A stretch of DNA of 64,000 nt from contig JAMPGY010000004.1 of NCBI GenBank assembly GCA_023663705.1, forward strand, positions 49,313 through 113,312, written 5' to 3'. The stretch's first letter is position 1, and the number at the start of each line of letters is the position of its first letter. Below the pieces are notes generated by a model, which was not told where the DNA came from, made no database searches, and saw only the letters and a list, made by a program, of their open reading frames with translations. The stretch is from Clostridium sp. (GTDB lineage: Bacteria > Bacteroidota > Bacteroidia > Bacteroidales > Bacteroidaceae). The position numbers and the translations under genes are program-made. Below, piece by piece: positions 9,964-19,131 of the stretch.

Positions 9964-10899
9964 ATGGGCAATATAGACAACACTGTGGACAACGCGGAGA
10001 ACGTTTTTTATCAGAATCGGAAGATCGGTAAGTGTGTGGCAGACGGAATGAAATTGTTTGCACGTTATTTTGGAGAATTGTTTCGGATTATGTGGATGCC
10101 TTTGGTACTCACGGCGCTATGCGCTTCGGTGGCATCCAGTGCAGTAGCGCCGTTGGCTCGTATGTTGCACGACATGACGCAGTTGGATTTTCTGACGTGG
10201 GGAGAATGCTGGACGACAGCAGTGGTGATCATGGGTTTGTTGGTTTTGCTTTTGCCCGGCACGATGTGTTTATCTCAGTTGGTACGGGCTCTTTCTTTAT
10301 ATGCCGACTATGGCCACATTCCCTTGCTCGGGAACAAGATGGTCCGGTCCGGTCTTCATAGCGGTTACGGCCGGGCTTTGGGGTGGAATGCCGGGTGGAT
10401 GATTCTGGCATTGCTTGTGACTTTGCCAGCCTTGTGGCTGTTGGGCTTGAAGTGGACGTTGGTCGTGGTCTTTCCGGTGGCGATTCTGTTGCTATTCGTC
10501 CCCTATTGTGTGATCAGTGTGAGCGGCTTGGTGAAGATGGACTTTCGCATGTCGATACTGCAAACTATAAAAAGTACATTCTGTCATTGGGGACACTGCT
10601 ATGCTGTGGTGTGTGGTGTCGGACTTCTCACATTGTTGCTCGTGGTGATTAGTTGCATGCCGGCCATTGTGCTTTCTTTTTCGGAGATGAACTACGGGCT
10701 GTCCCTGTTGAACGGTGACGCGGTGTCCGTTCCGGCATGTTTCCCTTATGTTCGTTTCGTTTCGGTGTTTTTAGCTTTTGTGCTTTCGTCTATGGCTGTT
10801 TGGACGGCATTCTTTTCCTGTGTGTTCCTTTATGTGTCACTGTGTGTGCGGGAGAAGGACGGACTGTTGCAGGAGATGAAGGAGCAGGAGGTTGATTGA
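9964..10899 (+). CDS. Multi-spanning membrane protein, function unknown
   Basis: 311 aa from the ATG at 9964; the frame is open further upstream, but that stretch overlaps the DUF3078 gene and is low-quality coding. About six hydrophobic segments are visible (for example WMPLVLTALCASVA, AVVIMGLLVLLLPG, LALLVTLPALWLLGL, VSVFLAFVLSSMAVW), with soluble ends: an acidic N-terminus and a KEQEVD-like C-terminus. I recognise no family motif. Its placement suggests cotranscription with the DUF3078 gene. It ends before a bidirectional terminator. Confidence 0.65.
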   Translation: MGNIDNTVDNAENVFYQNRKIGKCVADGMKLFARYFGELFRIMWMPLVLTALCASVASSAVAPLARMLHDMTQLDFLTWGECWTTAVVIMGLLVLLLPGTMCLSQLVRALSLYADYGHIPLLGNKMVRSGLHSGYGRALGWNAGWMILALLVTLPALWLLGLKWTLVVVFPVAILLLFVPYCVISVSGLVKMDFRMSILQTIKSTFCHWGHCYAVVCGVGLLTLLLVVISCMPAIVLSFSEMNYGLSLLNGDAVSVPACFPYVRFVSVFLAFVLSSMAVWTAFFSCVFLYVSLCVREKDGLLQEMKEQEVD

Positions 10900-10943
10900 A
10901 AATCTCGGTCTTATTCTGACTTGAATCGGAGTTACAGATACAA

Positions 10944-10982
10944 GATAGCCCGATCCATTCCGTTGGAATGTCTCGGGCTATC
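10944..10982. terminator. Bidirectional terminator
   Basis: Perfect 10-bp inverted repeat GATAGCCCGA (10944-10953) / TCGGGCTATC (10973-10982) between two convergent genes. Confidence 0.75.
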
Positions 10983-11024
10983 CCATGTTTTTGACGCGGT
11001 TCCATACGTGAACGGAAACATCTG

Positions 11025-11465
11025 CTAATCATCCAGTTTCAGCAGGTTGCCGTTCAGGTCGAAGTCTGCATCCAAGCCATTGCTGAGTTCTACTTCATAG
11101 CGGCGGGTCTTCTTTTCAATCTTCTTTACGTTGACACCCGGAAACTCCTTTTTCAGATATTTACGTATTGTGCCTGGAATGTAGCCGTTGGGTACGAAGA
11201 CACCTTGTTTACAGTCCACTTCTTTCCATTCACCCTTGTTGTTGAACTCTACTTCCGTGCCGTTGCTCAGCACCACCTCGTATGTGTCGCCCAACAGCGA
11301 TTTGTCAATCTTGATATAGGATATCTTCTGTGTGGGGAAGTTTTTACTCACGGATGTTTTGGCGGCGGCAGGTAGTTTGCTCATGTCGCGGGTAATCACA
11401 TCACCGGCCCACAGGCCTGTGGCGGCTACGAGAGCCAATGCTAATGTCGTAACTGTTTTTTTCAT
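11025..11465 (-). CDS. PepSY-like periplasmic protein
   Basis: 146 aa. A signal peptide (MKKTVTTLALALVAATGLWA) is followed by two copies of a beta-lactamase-inhibitor-like fold (PepSY-like, DUF2874): KISYIKIDKSLLGDTYEVVLSNGTEVEFNNKGEW and VKKIEKKTRRYEVELSNGLDADFDLNGN, each with the conserved Y-x-V-x-L-S-N-G-x-x-x-x-F pattern. Such proteins are small periplasmic domains common in Bacteroidales, possibly inhibitory or ligand-binding; no partner is visible here. CAAAGATA at 11496-11503 (TATCTTTG on the coding strand) is a likely -7 box. Confidence 0.8.
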   Translation of the reverse strand: MKKTVTTLALALVAATGLWAGDVITRDMSKLPAAAKTSVSKNFPTQKISYIKIDKSLLGDTYEVVLSNGTEVEFNNKGEWKEVDCKQGVFVPNGYIPGTIRKYLKKEFPGVNVKKIEKKTRRYEVELSNGLDADFDLNGNLLKLDD

Positions 11466-11674
11466 ACTCTTTATGTGTTAAAGGTTTCTGTACGGCAAAG
11501 ATAGTACAAAAGGAGAAAAGATGGCCGGAGCTTTGCAAACTTTAACAGACAAGCATCGGGCATAAAATATATGATTTTGAAAATGAATACAATGTACACC
11601 ATTTAATGTTTTCTAAAATTATAATGTATAATCTAATTTATTTCAGCATAGGTGGCGCCCCTTTGAGCCAAAAC

Positions 11675-11705
11675 TTGGCAGGAAGGCGTAAAGTTCGTAT
11701 CTTTG
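11675..11705 (+). promoter_or_regulatory. Bacteroidetes sigma-ABfr-type promoter of mtnN-luxS
   Basis: TTG at 11675-11677 and TATCTTTG at 11698-11705 with a 20-nt spacer fit the Bacteroidetes -33 TTG / -7 TAnnTTTG consensus exactly. The mtnN ATG follows 27 nt later. Confidence 0.8.
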
Positions 11706-11732
11706 AAGAGTGAATTATCAAGCAAGACAGAT

Positions 11733-12404
11733 ATGAAGATTGGAGTGATGGTGGCCATGCAGTCCGAATATGAAAGGCTGAAAGCCCGTATGGGAATGAC
11801 ATCGGATACAGGACGGTTGGACAATGGCAACGAATTAAGACTGTTGCAATGCGGTATAGGCAAGGTGAACGCTGCTGTGAATGCCGTGCAGCTGATACGC
11901 GACTGGCAGCCGGACTGTGTGATCAGTACGGGGGTGGCCGGAGGTATCGATGCGGTGCTTGGTGTGACGGACGTGGTGGTGGGCAGCAGGCTTGCCTATC
12001 ATGATGTGTGGTGTGGCGAGGGCAATGTTTATGGACAGGTGCAGGGATTGCCGGCTGTTTTCGAGGCCAACGGTGCATTGGTGGAAGCGGCTATGGCCGT
12101 GAAGGGCGAGAGCAGGCTTCACAGCGGATTGATCTGCACCGGTGATTGTTTCATCACGGATTGCGAAGAACTGCAGGCTGTAAAGAGAAAATTTCCCGAA
12201 GCGCTTGCCGTTGATATGGAGAGTACGGCCATTGCACAGGCGTGTTATCTGTTCGGGGTGCCGTTTCTCAGTTTCCGCGTCATAAGCGACACGCCCGGAT
12301 GCGACGGGCATCAGAAGCAATATGAAAATTTCTGGGGCATCATGGCTGAGCGCTCCTTTGCCGTCACATGGCAGTTTCTGTCCTCCTTGCCCGAACAGAT
12401 ATAA
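11733..12404 (+). CDS. mtnN: 5'-methylthioadenosine/S-adenosylhomocysteine nucleosidase
   Basis: 223 aa from ATG at 11733, giving MKIGVMVAMQSEYE with the catalytic-pocket Glu12. E163 in DMESTAIAQ (ribose binding) and D186 in ISDTPG (general acid) are both in place, as in E. coli Pfs. It hydrolyses SAH to adenine and S-ribosylhomocysteine, and MTA to methylthioribose. The next gene, 22 nt away, is luxS, which uses the S-ribosylhomocysteine made here, so the pair is the complete two-step SAH detoxification route and makes the AI-2 precursor. Confidence 0.93.
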   Translation: MKIGVMVAMQSEYERLKARMGMTSDTGRLDNGNELRLLQCGIGKVNAAVNAVQLIRDWQPDCVISTGVAGGIDAVLGVTDVVVGSRLAYHDVWCGEGNVYGQVQGLPAVFEANGALVEAAMAVKGESRLHSGLICTGDCFITDCEELQAVKRKFPEALAVDMESTAIAQACYLFGVPFLSFRVISDTPGCDGHQKQYENFWGIMAERSFAVTWQFLSSLPEQI

Positions 12405-12426
12405 TAAAGATAAAATCTCACAACAA

Positions 12427-12906
12427 ATGAAAAAGATACCCAGTTTCACTATTGATCACGAGCGACTGCTGCGTGGCATCTATGTATCCCGCCGCGATGA
12501 GGTGGGGGATGACATCGTGACTACTTTCGATATACGTATGAAGGAACCCAACCGCGAACCGGCTTTAGCTCCTTCGGCACTCCATACCATTGAACACCTG
12601 GCGGCCACTTTCCTGCGCAACCATCCGGTGTGGGCGGACAGGATTGTCTATTGGGGACCTATGGGATGCCTTACGGGCAATTACCTGCTGGTGCGCGGAC
12701 GGCTGGAGTCGGAGGACGTATTGCCGTTAATGATGGAGACCTTCCGCTTTATAGCCGGTTTCGAGGGCGAGGTGCCGGGAGCGGCACCCCACGACTGTGG
12801 TAACTATTTGATGCAAGATCTGCCCATGGCACGTTGGGAAGCAGCTAAATATTTGCATGAAGTGCTTGAACAGGCCACAGAGGCCAATCTCCATTATCCG
12901 GATTGA
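12427..12906 (+). CDS. luxS: S-ribosylhomocysteine lyase (AI-2 synthase)
   Basis: 159 aa. Metal ligands H53 and H57 in the HTIEH motif with E56, C124 in HDCGNY, and the catalytic Cys81 in GPMGCLTG are all present. It cleaves S-ribosylhomocysteine to homocysteine and 4,5-dihydroxy-2,3-pentanedione, the AI-2 precursor. It is directly downstream of mtnN in the same operon. Start chosen at MKKIPSF, which matches family N-termini. Confidence 0.96.
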   Translation: MKKIPSFTIDHERLLRGIYVSRRDEVGDDIVTTFDIRMKEPNREPALAPSALHTIEHLAATFLRNHPVWADRIVYWGPMGCLTGNYLLVRGRLESEDVLPLMMETFRFIAGFEGEVPGAAPHDCGNYLMQDLPMARWEAAKYLHEVLEQATEANLHYPD

Positions 12907-12993
12907 CCGGGAAATCTGCCGTTCCGGTTGGTGGAGTGGGATGTTTTTTAAGTATGTTTAAAGTTCCGTACCGGCGAAATATAGAATTATGTT

Positions 12994-13024
12994 TTGTACG
13001 GTTCGGGCTTTTTTTGTTTCTTTG
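12994..13024 (+). promoter_or_regulatory. Probable promoter of the lipoprotein-TPR pair
   Basis: TTG at 12994-12996 and TTTCTTTG at 13017-13024 with a 20-nt spacer; the -7 box has T instead of A at position 2. The start codon follows at 13052. Confidence 0.5.
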
Positions 13025-13051
13025 CACGGATTTGCCCGAAGCCCGATAAAT

Positions 13052-13609
13052 ATGACACATACAATAGCAGCAAATTTTTGCCTGGCAGCCTTGGTGCTGA
13101 CGGCTTGTGGAGGCGGCACGGAACGTGACGCACAAGGATTGAAATCCGAATTCAATCAGATAGATAGTGTGACGGAGGTGCAGCACATGCGTGACTACAG
13201 TTATCACGACACCGTGAGTAGCGGCGGTCACCTCTATGCCTACGACATCGTGCGTCAGGCAAGTGACACGTTGGGCATCGTGACCGATGAGAACGGTGAT
13301 CGCTATGCCGATAATTTCATTCGTCTCACGGTGACACGCGATGAAGAGGCCTATTTCTCCCACCGTTTTCTCAAACAGGACTTCGCGGCTTACCTCGATC
13401 GGGGATTTCGCAAATCGGCCATTCTGGACGGTATGGCTTTCGACCGCGTTGTAGCCGGGGGCGTTCGCTTTGCTGTCGCTGTGGGTTATCCCATGTCGGA
13501 CATGTCCATGCCTTTTCTGGTGACGGTGGACGGTAGCGGTGCTTATCGGATAGAGAAGGATGAGGTGCTGGACAACGTGGTGGAAACGCTTGACACCCTC
13601 TCTAAATAG
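13052..13609 (+). CDS. DUF4738-type lipoprotein
   Basis: 185 aa from ATG at 13052 (MTHTIAANFCLAALVLTACGGG), chosen because it places a lipobox (LTAC) right after a hydrophobic stretch. The mature part is a small alpha/beta domain with SGGHLYAYDIVRQASDTL and DRYADNFIRLTVTR, resembling Bacteroides DUF4738 proteins. Probably anchored in the periplasm or outer membrane. Function unknown. It is followed 21 nt later by a TPR protein gene on the same strand, with which it is likely cotranscribed. Confidence 0.7.
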   Translation: MTHTIAANFCLAALVLTACGGGTERDAQGLKSEFNQIDSVTEVQHMRDYSYHDTVSSGGHLYAYDIVRQASDTLGIVTDENGDRYADNFIRLTVTRDEEAYFSHRFLKQDFAAYLDRGFRKSAILDGMAFDRVVAGGVRFAVAVGYPMSDMSMPFLVTVDGSGAYRIEKDEVLDNVVETLDTLSK

Positions 13610-13630
13610 TAAAGTAACTTTCCGGTCGGT

Positions 13631-14497
13631 ATGCAATGCAAGATGCAGAACAGCGGACGACTGTTGGGCATGTGCCGCCTGTGTATGTTGGCGGGTATGT
13701 TGGCATGGTGGGGATTCCCGCTTTGTGCACAGACCTATCGCGATTGTGTGCGTCAGGCCATGGACGCTCTGGCCAAGGACAGTCTGGACCGGGCTGAGAC
13801 TTTGCTTCGTCAGGCGATGAGAATCGAACCCTCCCAACGTTCCAATGCGCTTCTTTTCAATCATATCGGACGGATTCAGGAGCGTAGGGGAGAATATAAG
13901 GATGCTTTGGAGTCCTACACGTTGGGACTCAATTTATCTCCCCATACATTGGGATTGTTGCTCAACCGAGCGGCACTTTATATGCGGCTCAATCGCCTGG
14001 AACGGGCATTGGCCGATTATTCGGCGGTGCTCGACTTGAATGCCGACCATCAGGAGGCTTTGCTCAACAGGGCGTATATCTACGACCGGCAACGCCTCTA
14101 CAGGCAATCGCGTGCCGACTACGAACGTTTGTTGAAGAAATCCCCCTCGCATGATCGTGCTCTGCTTGGTCTGGCCATCGTGAACGATAAGGACGGGCGT
14201 CCTCAGGAGGCTATGGAGATCATGGAGCGTTATGTGCAACTCTTTCCTTCTCGGGCGGAAGGTTATGCCGTGAAGGGCGGAATGGAACTCGCGCGCAAGC
14301 AATACGAGTTAGCCTTGTTTGATCTGAACAAGGCTGTGGAGTTGGACGACACGAATCCTGAGATGTACATCAGTCGTGCGGCTTACCATGAGGCGGTGAA
14401 TGCAAAGGGGGCGGCTCGTGCCGACTTGGAGACGGCACTCCGACTTGGAGCCGATCCCAGTGAGATAGCTTCGCTTTTGTTGGAATTAAAACATTGA
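13631..14497 (+). CDS. Secreted TPR repeat protein
   Basis: 288 aa. A signal peptide (hydrophobic CMLAGMLAWWGFPLCAQ, ending near residue 34) precedes about seven tetratricopeptide repeats covering the rest, with typical helices such as LLFNHIGRIQERRGEYKDAL and ALLNRAYIYDRQRLYRQS spaced by about 34 residues and ending at the C-terminus. It is a periplasmic scaffold of the Bacteroidales type; the bound partner is not evident. It belongs to a two-gene unit with the upstream lipoprotein. Confidence 0.8.
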   Translation: MQCKMQNSGRLLGMCRLCMLAGMLAWWGFPLCAQTYRDCVRQAMDALAKDSLDRAETLLRQAMRIEPSQRSNALLFNHIGRIQERRGEYKDALESYTLGLNLSPHTLGLLLNRAALYMRLNRLERALADYSAVLDLNADHQEALLNRAYIYDRQRLYRQSRADYERLLKKSPSHDRALLGLAIVNDKDGRPQEAMEIMERYVQLFPSRAEGYAVKGGMELARKQYELALFDLNKAVELDDTNPEMYISRAAYHEAVNAKGAARADLETALRLGADPSEIASLLLELKH

Positions 14498-14547
14498 CGG
14501 TTCTTTCGGAAAACAGGAGGAAGGCCAAATGTTTGGATGATAAACGT

Positions 14548-14591
14548 CATCCCCGCTTCGGTTCGGATTTCAGATGGCCGATGCGGGGATG
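14548..14591. terminator. Possible bidirectional terminator
   Basis: Inverted repeat CATCCCCGC (14548-14556) / GCGGGGATG (14583-14591) with a 26-nt loop between convergent genes. The long loop and absence of a clean T-run lower confidence. Confidence 0.5.
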
Positions 14592-14619
14592 TCTGTTGAT
14601 GTATGTGAGGAAAAACAGG

Positions 14620-16815
14620 TTATTCCGCAGTCAACTCCAGCGCTATGCTTGTCCAAGGGCGACCGAGAGCCTGCCCGACATTCAGTCCGGCATATTTCAG
14701 AATCCGTCCGCTCACTACTTTTCCATCCAGATTGCATGGGTGTTCCGGATTATTCGGAGTCAGATCCTTGATGCGGTAGGTTTTGTTGATGTTCACACCG
14801 TCCAGACGTATTTTGGGTACAGCCTGATTGTATAGATAATTCATCCGATAGGCAAACACCACGGCGTGTTCCTTTTGCTCGTCGGCATACATCAGGGCGG
14901 CTACGGAACTATTGTCATAGGGTGAGATGAGCCGGTATTGCTCTCCGAATTGAACCACTCCGCGCACTTGTTTGTAGGCTGCAATAGCTCTGCGGGAGAA
15001 ATTCAGCTCCTCCTTGCTCATGTTCTTGGGCTGTATCTCCATGCCCAGACGCCCCGACATGGCTACATCAAAACGGAATTTGATGGGTATCCCACGTCCC
15101 GTCTGATGGTTGGGGCTGGCACTGACATGAGATGCCTGGGCTATGGCCGGATAGAAATGACTGGCACCCCACTGGATGAAGATGCGCTGATAGGCATCGG
15201 TATTGTCGCTCGTCCAGAACTCGTCAAACCAGGGAAGTAATCCGTAGTTCATGCGTCCCCCGCCGCTGGCACAGAGCTGGACAACGACGTCGGGATATTT
15301 CTGACGAATGCGATCAAGCACCTTGTGCAGACCTTCGTGATAGCGGATGTATATCTCACTCTGACTGTGGCGTGGCAGATAAGGTGAGCCGTAGTTCATG
15401 ATGTCGGCGTTGCAGTCCCATTTGATGTATGCGATTTCCGGATGATCTGTTAGCAGATTGTCTGTGATGGAGAACACATAGTCCTGCACCTTGGGATTAC
15501 ATAGGTCAAGTACAGCCTGGGTGCCGCCACGGCCTTGTATCAGAGGACGGTTGGTCTGGCTGAGCACCCATTCGGGATGCCGCTCATACAGTTCGCTTGA
15601 GGTATTCACCATCTCCGGCTCGATCCAGATTCCAAACTTGATGCCGTGTTTGCGGGCGGCTTCCGTCAGACCGGCTATACCCTGTGGAAGTTTTTTCTGG
15701 CACACCGTCCAGTCGCCAAGGCTGGTATGGTCGTTGTCCCGGGGGTATTTGTCGCCAAACCATCCGTCGTCCATTACGAATAATTCGCCGCCGAGATCGG
15801 CAATGTCCGCCATCATTTGTTCCATCACCTCCTGATTGACATTGAAGTAAACGCCTTCCCAACTGTTGAGCAGAATGTTCCGTGGTTTATCACCGTGCGC
15901 CAGTCCGTATTTGCGTGCCCATTTGTGGAACGCACGGCTCACGCCTCCTTTACCTTCCTGCGAGAAAGTCATTACAAATTCCGGTGTGCGGAAGGTCTCA
16001 CCTGCTTTCAGGGTCAGGGACGAGGTCTCCTCGTTAATGCCGCTTATCACGGACAGGCTGTTGTTGTCGGCAATGATTCGGGTTTTGTAGTTACCGCTCC
16101 AGAGCAGGTTGCCTCCAAACACCTCACCTTTGTTTTCCAAAGATTTACCGTTCTGCGAAATCATGAATCCGGGGTTGGAGGAGAAAGCGTTTCTCAGTCC
16201 GCCCTTGTCGGATATTGTACATTGTCCGTTAGGGATCCGCTCTTCGCTCATCCCGTTCTCGCAGCCCCAGCCGCCATGGAATTGTGTCAGATAGTTGTCG
16301 CTCCGCGTCAAGGGAATGCAGGCACTGGCAAACGTGAGCAATTTCATCGCTCCCTTCTTGGAACGGTTGTTCAGTTCTGTCCATGTGGAGAACACCTCCG
16401 TATCGCGATAGCGGCGGAAGAACTGTCTGACTGTAAACGGATACACTTTATCTTCGAAGGTGAGAACCAGCAGTTCTCCCTTCTCGTCCGCGGTACGTTG
16501 CATGTCTGTCATGCCGAGATCCAGACTCATGTTGCCATCCGGCATTTCCACGGCCATAGCTTTTTCTCCGGACGAATACAGGCCGAAGAGGGGCAGGGTG
16601 TTTCCCGTGTAATTGGATTGTATGCCGAAGAAACCGCCGATGTCTCTGTCTTCAATCTTCGGACCGAAATACTGGTAGTAGGCTGTTCCGCCGTCATTGG
16701 TGGTAACGACCAGGGACGACCGGTCTGCACTGAGTACATGTGTGCGGTTTTGCGCTCCGACATATTCTCCGGAGCAGAGCAGGCATATTGTGCCTGCAAG
16801 CCAAAGTTTGTTCAT
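14620..16815 (-). CDS. Alpha-galactosidase, GH36
   Basis: 731 aa with a signal peptide (WLAGTICLLCSGEYVGAQ), so periplasmic or surface exposed. An N-terminal beta-supersandwich (to about 320) precedes the (beta/alpha)8 barrel with DDGWFG, the nucleophile D467 in IKWDCN and the acid/base D537 in TSDNTD, both canonical for GH36; CASGGGRMNYG follows the family pattern. It hydrolyses terminal alpha-1,6-galactosides such as raffinose or galactomannan side chains. No SusC/SusD genes are next to it, so it is not part of a typical PUL here. CAAAAATA at 16843-16850 (TATTTTTG on the coding strand) is a likely -7 box. Confidence 0.92.
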   Translation of the reverse strand: MNKLWLAGTICLLCSGEYVGAQNRTHVLSADRSSLVVTTNDGGTAYYQYFGPKIEDRDIGGFFGIQSNYTGNTLPLFGLYSSGEKAMAVEMPDGNMSLDLGMTDMQRTADEKGELLVLTFEDKVYPFTVRQFFRRYRDTEVFSTWTELNNRSKKGAMKLLTFASACIPLTRSDNYLTQFHGGWGCENGMSEERIPNGQCTISDKGGLRNAFSSNPGFMISQNGKSLENKGEVFGGNLLWSGNYKTRIIADNNSLSVISGINEETSSLTLKAGETFRTPEFVMTFSQEGKGGVSRAFHKWARKYGLAHGDKPRNILLNSWEGVYFNVNQEVMEQMMADIADLGGELFVMDDGWFGDKYPRDNDHTSLGDWTVCQKKLPQGIAGLTEAARKHGIKFGIWIEPEMVNTSSELYERHPEWVLSQTNRPLIQGRGGTQAVLDLCNPKVQDYVFSITDNLLTDHPEIAYIKWDCNADIMNYGSPYLPRHSQSEIYIRYHEGLHKVLDRIRQKYPDVVVQLCASGGGRMNYGLLPWFDEFWTSDNTDAYQRIFIQWGASHFYPAIAQASHVSASPNHQTGRGIPIKFRFDVAMSGRLGMEIQPKNMSKEELNFSRRAIAAYKQVRGVVQFGEQYRLISPYDNSSVAALMYADEQKEHAVVFAYRMNYLYNQAVPKIRLDGVNINKTYRIKDLTPNNPEHPCNLDGKVVSGRILKYAGLNVGQALGRPWTSIALELTAE

Positions 16816-16964
16816 AGCAGCATCGATTAAGATTATTTAATGCAAAAATAGTGATTTTCCGGATACCGGCCGGTCGGGGGATACAAAAAGGTATTCCTTT
16901 TTTCGGAAAAAAGCTGGGGTATCGAGGTTGGTGGGTGCAAGGCGAGGGATAAGGCGAAGGGAAA

Positions 16965-17003
16965 TCGGCCGGGACAGCATGGAATGAAGCGTACCCCGGC
17001 CGA
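16965..17003 (-). terminator. Hairpin after the HAD phosphatase gene
   Basis: Perfect 9-bp repeat TCGGCCGGG (16965-16973) / CCCGGCCGA (16995-17003) just downstream of the HAD gene stop. There is no long U-run, so termination is only probable. Confidence 0.5.
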
Positions 17004-17011
17004 CGGTAGTG

Positions 17012-17740
17012 TCAGGCAAATGTTTTCAGAATTTCCTCCCACCGATCACAGAGCGTCTGCATGGAGGGGAAGAGCAGGTTGGCACCGGCGTCTGTGAGCA
17101 CACTGTCGGGTAGGGGGCCGGTGTTGACGGCTATGGTGAAGATGTCGGCAGCAGTTCCCGCCTGCACACCCAGCGGGGCGTTTTCCACAACCAATGCTTC
17201 CCACGGCTGCACGCCAGCTTTCTGCAACCCCATCAAGTAGGGCTCGGGATTCGGTTTACCGTATTTTACGTCAAAGCTGGTGACCATACGTTCGCGTACA
17301 AAGATGCCGGGGAAATGGCTGTTCAGGCGGTCTATCAACGACAATTGTCCGGAGCCGGTGACCAAGACTGGCAGGCATCCCGACAACTTTACCTTGTTGA
17401 GCAAGGCTGCGGCACCGGGCATTTCCTCGGCTTCGGGACAGGTATTGAACACAGCCGACTTACCTTTGTACACCTCCTGTATCTCTTCCTCTGTGGCATT
17501 TCGTCCCCAATACCGTTGTGCAAGGATGTTGATGGTTCCCGCACCGGTACGTCCTTCGTGCATATATGCCTCTTCGGGTGTCATGCGTAGGCCGAACTCT
17601 GTGGCGGCATGACTCCATGCATAGGCGTGATTGGGCATAGAATCGAACAGGACACCGTCCATATCAAAGAGTACGGCTTTGAGCCGTGTAGACTCAAAGC
17701 CGTGTGTTTGGAGATAAAGTTCTTTCTCTTTCTCAAACAT
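17012..17740 (-). CDS. HAD-superfamily phosphatase (beta-phosphoglucomutase-like)
   Basis: 242 aa. Motif I DMDGVLFDSMPNH (two catalytic Asp), motif II VTGSG, motif III Lys in KYGKPNPEPY, and motif IV VVENAPLGVQAG show subfamily IA HAD with an alpha-helical cap (about residues 40-105), close to beta-phosphoglucomutase or 2-deoxyglucose-6-phosphatase types. Probably a cytoplasmic sugar-phosphate phosphatase. It follows pgi by 12 nt on the same strand, which fits a role in hexose-phosphate housekeeping. Motif II has Gly where a Ser/Thr pair is usual (TGSG), still acceptable. Confidence 0.83.
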   Translation of the reverse strand: MFEKEKELYLQTHGFESTRLKAVLFDMDGVLFDSMPNHAYAWSHAATEFGLRMTPEEAYMHEGRTGAGTINILAQRYWGRNATEEEIQEVYKGKSAVFNTCPEAEEMPGAAALLNKVKLSGCLPVLVTGSGQLSLIDRLNSHFPGIFVRERMVTSFDVKYGKPNPEPYLMGLQKAGVQPWEALVVENAPLGVQAGTAADIFTIAVNTGPLPDSVLTDAGANLLFPSMQTLCDRWEEILKTFA

Positions 17741-17752
17741 GGGCGGAAGAGA

Positions 17753-19099
17753 TTACTTCAGACGTGCCTGAATGGCTTCGCTTTCCTTCTCGTAGCCCGG
17801 TTTGTTGAGCAGGGCGAACATATTCTTCTTGTAGGCTTCCACACCGGGCTGATTGAACGTGTTTACCTGAAGGAGATTGCCGCTGATGCCGCAAGCTTTC
17901 TCAAAGAAATAGATGATCTGTCCTAGGTAGTATTCGTTGAGTGTGGGAACGATGAGTCGCATATTAGGCACGCCACCGTCCACGTGAGCCAGTTGGGTGC
18001 CCAGTTCGGCCATCTTGTTAACTTCGTCCACACGCTTGCCGGCCAGGAAGTTCAGTCCGTCCAGATTTTCCTCATCGGAGGGGAAAAGCAGATGGTGATT
18101 GGGCTGTTCGATGCTGATGACAGTTTCGAAGATGGTGCGTTCGCCTTCCTGGATCCACTGTCCCATGGAGTGGAGGTCGGTGGTGAAATCAACAGCTGCG
18201 GGGAAGATACCCTTGCCGTCCTTACCCTCAGACTCACCGTAGAGTTGTTTCCACCATTCATTCATGAAGTGGAGTTTGGGCTGGTAATTCACCAGAATTT
18301 CAATCTTTTTGCCATCTTGATAGAGAGCGTTGCGGCATGCGGCGTACACGGCAGAGGGGTTTTCCATGAAGGGGACGTCGAGGGCTGTAGCCTTCTCCAT
18401 GTCGGCGGCACCTGCCACTAACTGTTCGATGTCGAATCCGGCTACAGCAATGGGGAGCAGACCCACCGGAGTGAGCACGGAGAAGCGTCCGCCCACGTTA
18501 TCGGGGATAATGAAACTCTTGTAACCTTCCTTGTCTGCTGTGGTGCGTGCGGCGCCTTTTTTAGCATCCGTGACGGCCACAATCACCTTGCGGGCCATAT
18601 CCTTGCCGCGCTGTTCTTCACACTGCTTTTTCAGCAGACGGAAGGCCAAAGCAGTCTCGGTGGTGGTACCGCTTTTGGAGATATTGATGACACCGAACTT
18701 CTTACCCTTCAGGTATGCGCATAGTTCGGCCAGATAGTCTTCGCCGATGTTGTTTCCGGCAAACAGGATGACGGGATTCTTGCCGTCATTGGTCAGCCAC
18801 TGGAAACTGTTGCTCAGTGCCTCGATGACAGCGCGTGCTCCCAGATAGCTTCCGCCAATACCGGCTACGACAACAGCCTCGCAGTTTTCACGAAGCACCT
18901 GAGCCGTGGCATTCAGCTCGGTCAGCAACTCTTGGCTAATGGAAGAGGGCAAGTGGAGCCATCCCAGGAAATCGTTGCCCGGACAAGTTCCGTTTTCCAA
19001 GGCTTCCTGTGCAGCCTTTACCTGCGGCTCGTAGGCCGTGAGGGCGTCGGCAGCCAGGAACTGGCTTGCCTTTGTAATGTCTAATTGAATGTTATTCAT
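17753..19099 (-). CDS. pgi: Glucose-6-phosphate isomerase
   Basis: 448 aa from ATG at 19099 ([11 protein letters not shown]). The frame is open upstream for 53 more codons, but these overlap the end of gpsA and do not look like a PGI N-terminus. The SIS-domain motif [14 protein letters not shown], the phosphate-binding SKSGTTTE, and [12 protein letters not shown] are characteristic of the shorter bacterial PGI class. It interconverts glucose-6-phosphate and fructose-6-phosphate. It lies 32 nt after gpsA in the lysS-gpsA-pgi-HAD operon. Confidence 0.95.
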   Translation of the reverse strand: MNNIQLDITKASQFLAADALTAYEPQVKAAQEALENGTCPGNDFLGWLHLPSSISQELLTELNATAQVLRENCEAVVVAGIGGSYLGARAVIEALSNSFQWLTNDGKNPVILFAGNNIGEDYLAELCAYLKGKKFGVINISKSGTTTETALAFRLLKKQCEEQRGKDMARKVIVAVTDAKKGAARTTADKEGYKSFIIPDNVGGRFSVLTPVGLLPIAVAGFDIEQLVAGAADMEKATALDVPFMENPSAVYAACRNALYQDGKKIEILVNYQPKLHFMNEWWKQLYGESEGKDGKGIFPAAVDFTTDLHSMGQWIQEGERTIFETVISIEQPNHHLLFPSDEENLDGLNFLAGKRVDEVNKMAELGTQLAHVDGGVPNMRLIVPTLNEYYLGQIIYFFEKACGISGNLLQVNTFNQPGVEAYKKNMFALLNKPGYEKESEAIQARLK

Positions 19100-19131
19100 C
19101 TTTTTACGCTTATAGTTTTTATTTGTATGTG

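Noticed and set aside
11466..11732. Possible SAH or SAM riboswitch upstream of mtnN-luxS
   Set aside because: The transcription start predicted from the promoter leaves only about 20 nt of leader, too short for a riboswitch.
14938..16830. Long open frames antisense to the alpha-galactosidase gene and similar long antisense frames elsewhere
   Set aside because: They are mirror frames of well-supported genes with clear catalytic motifs and show no family resemblance of their own.
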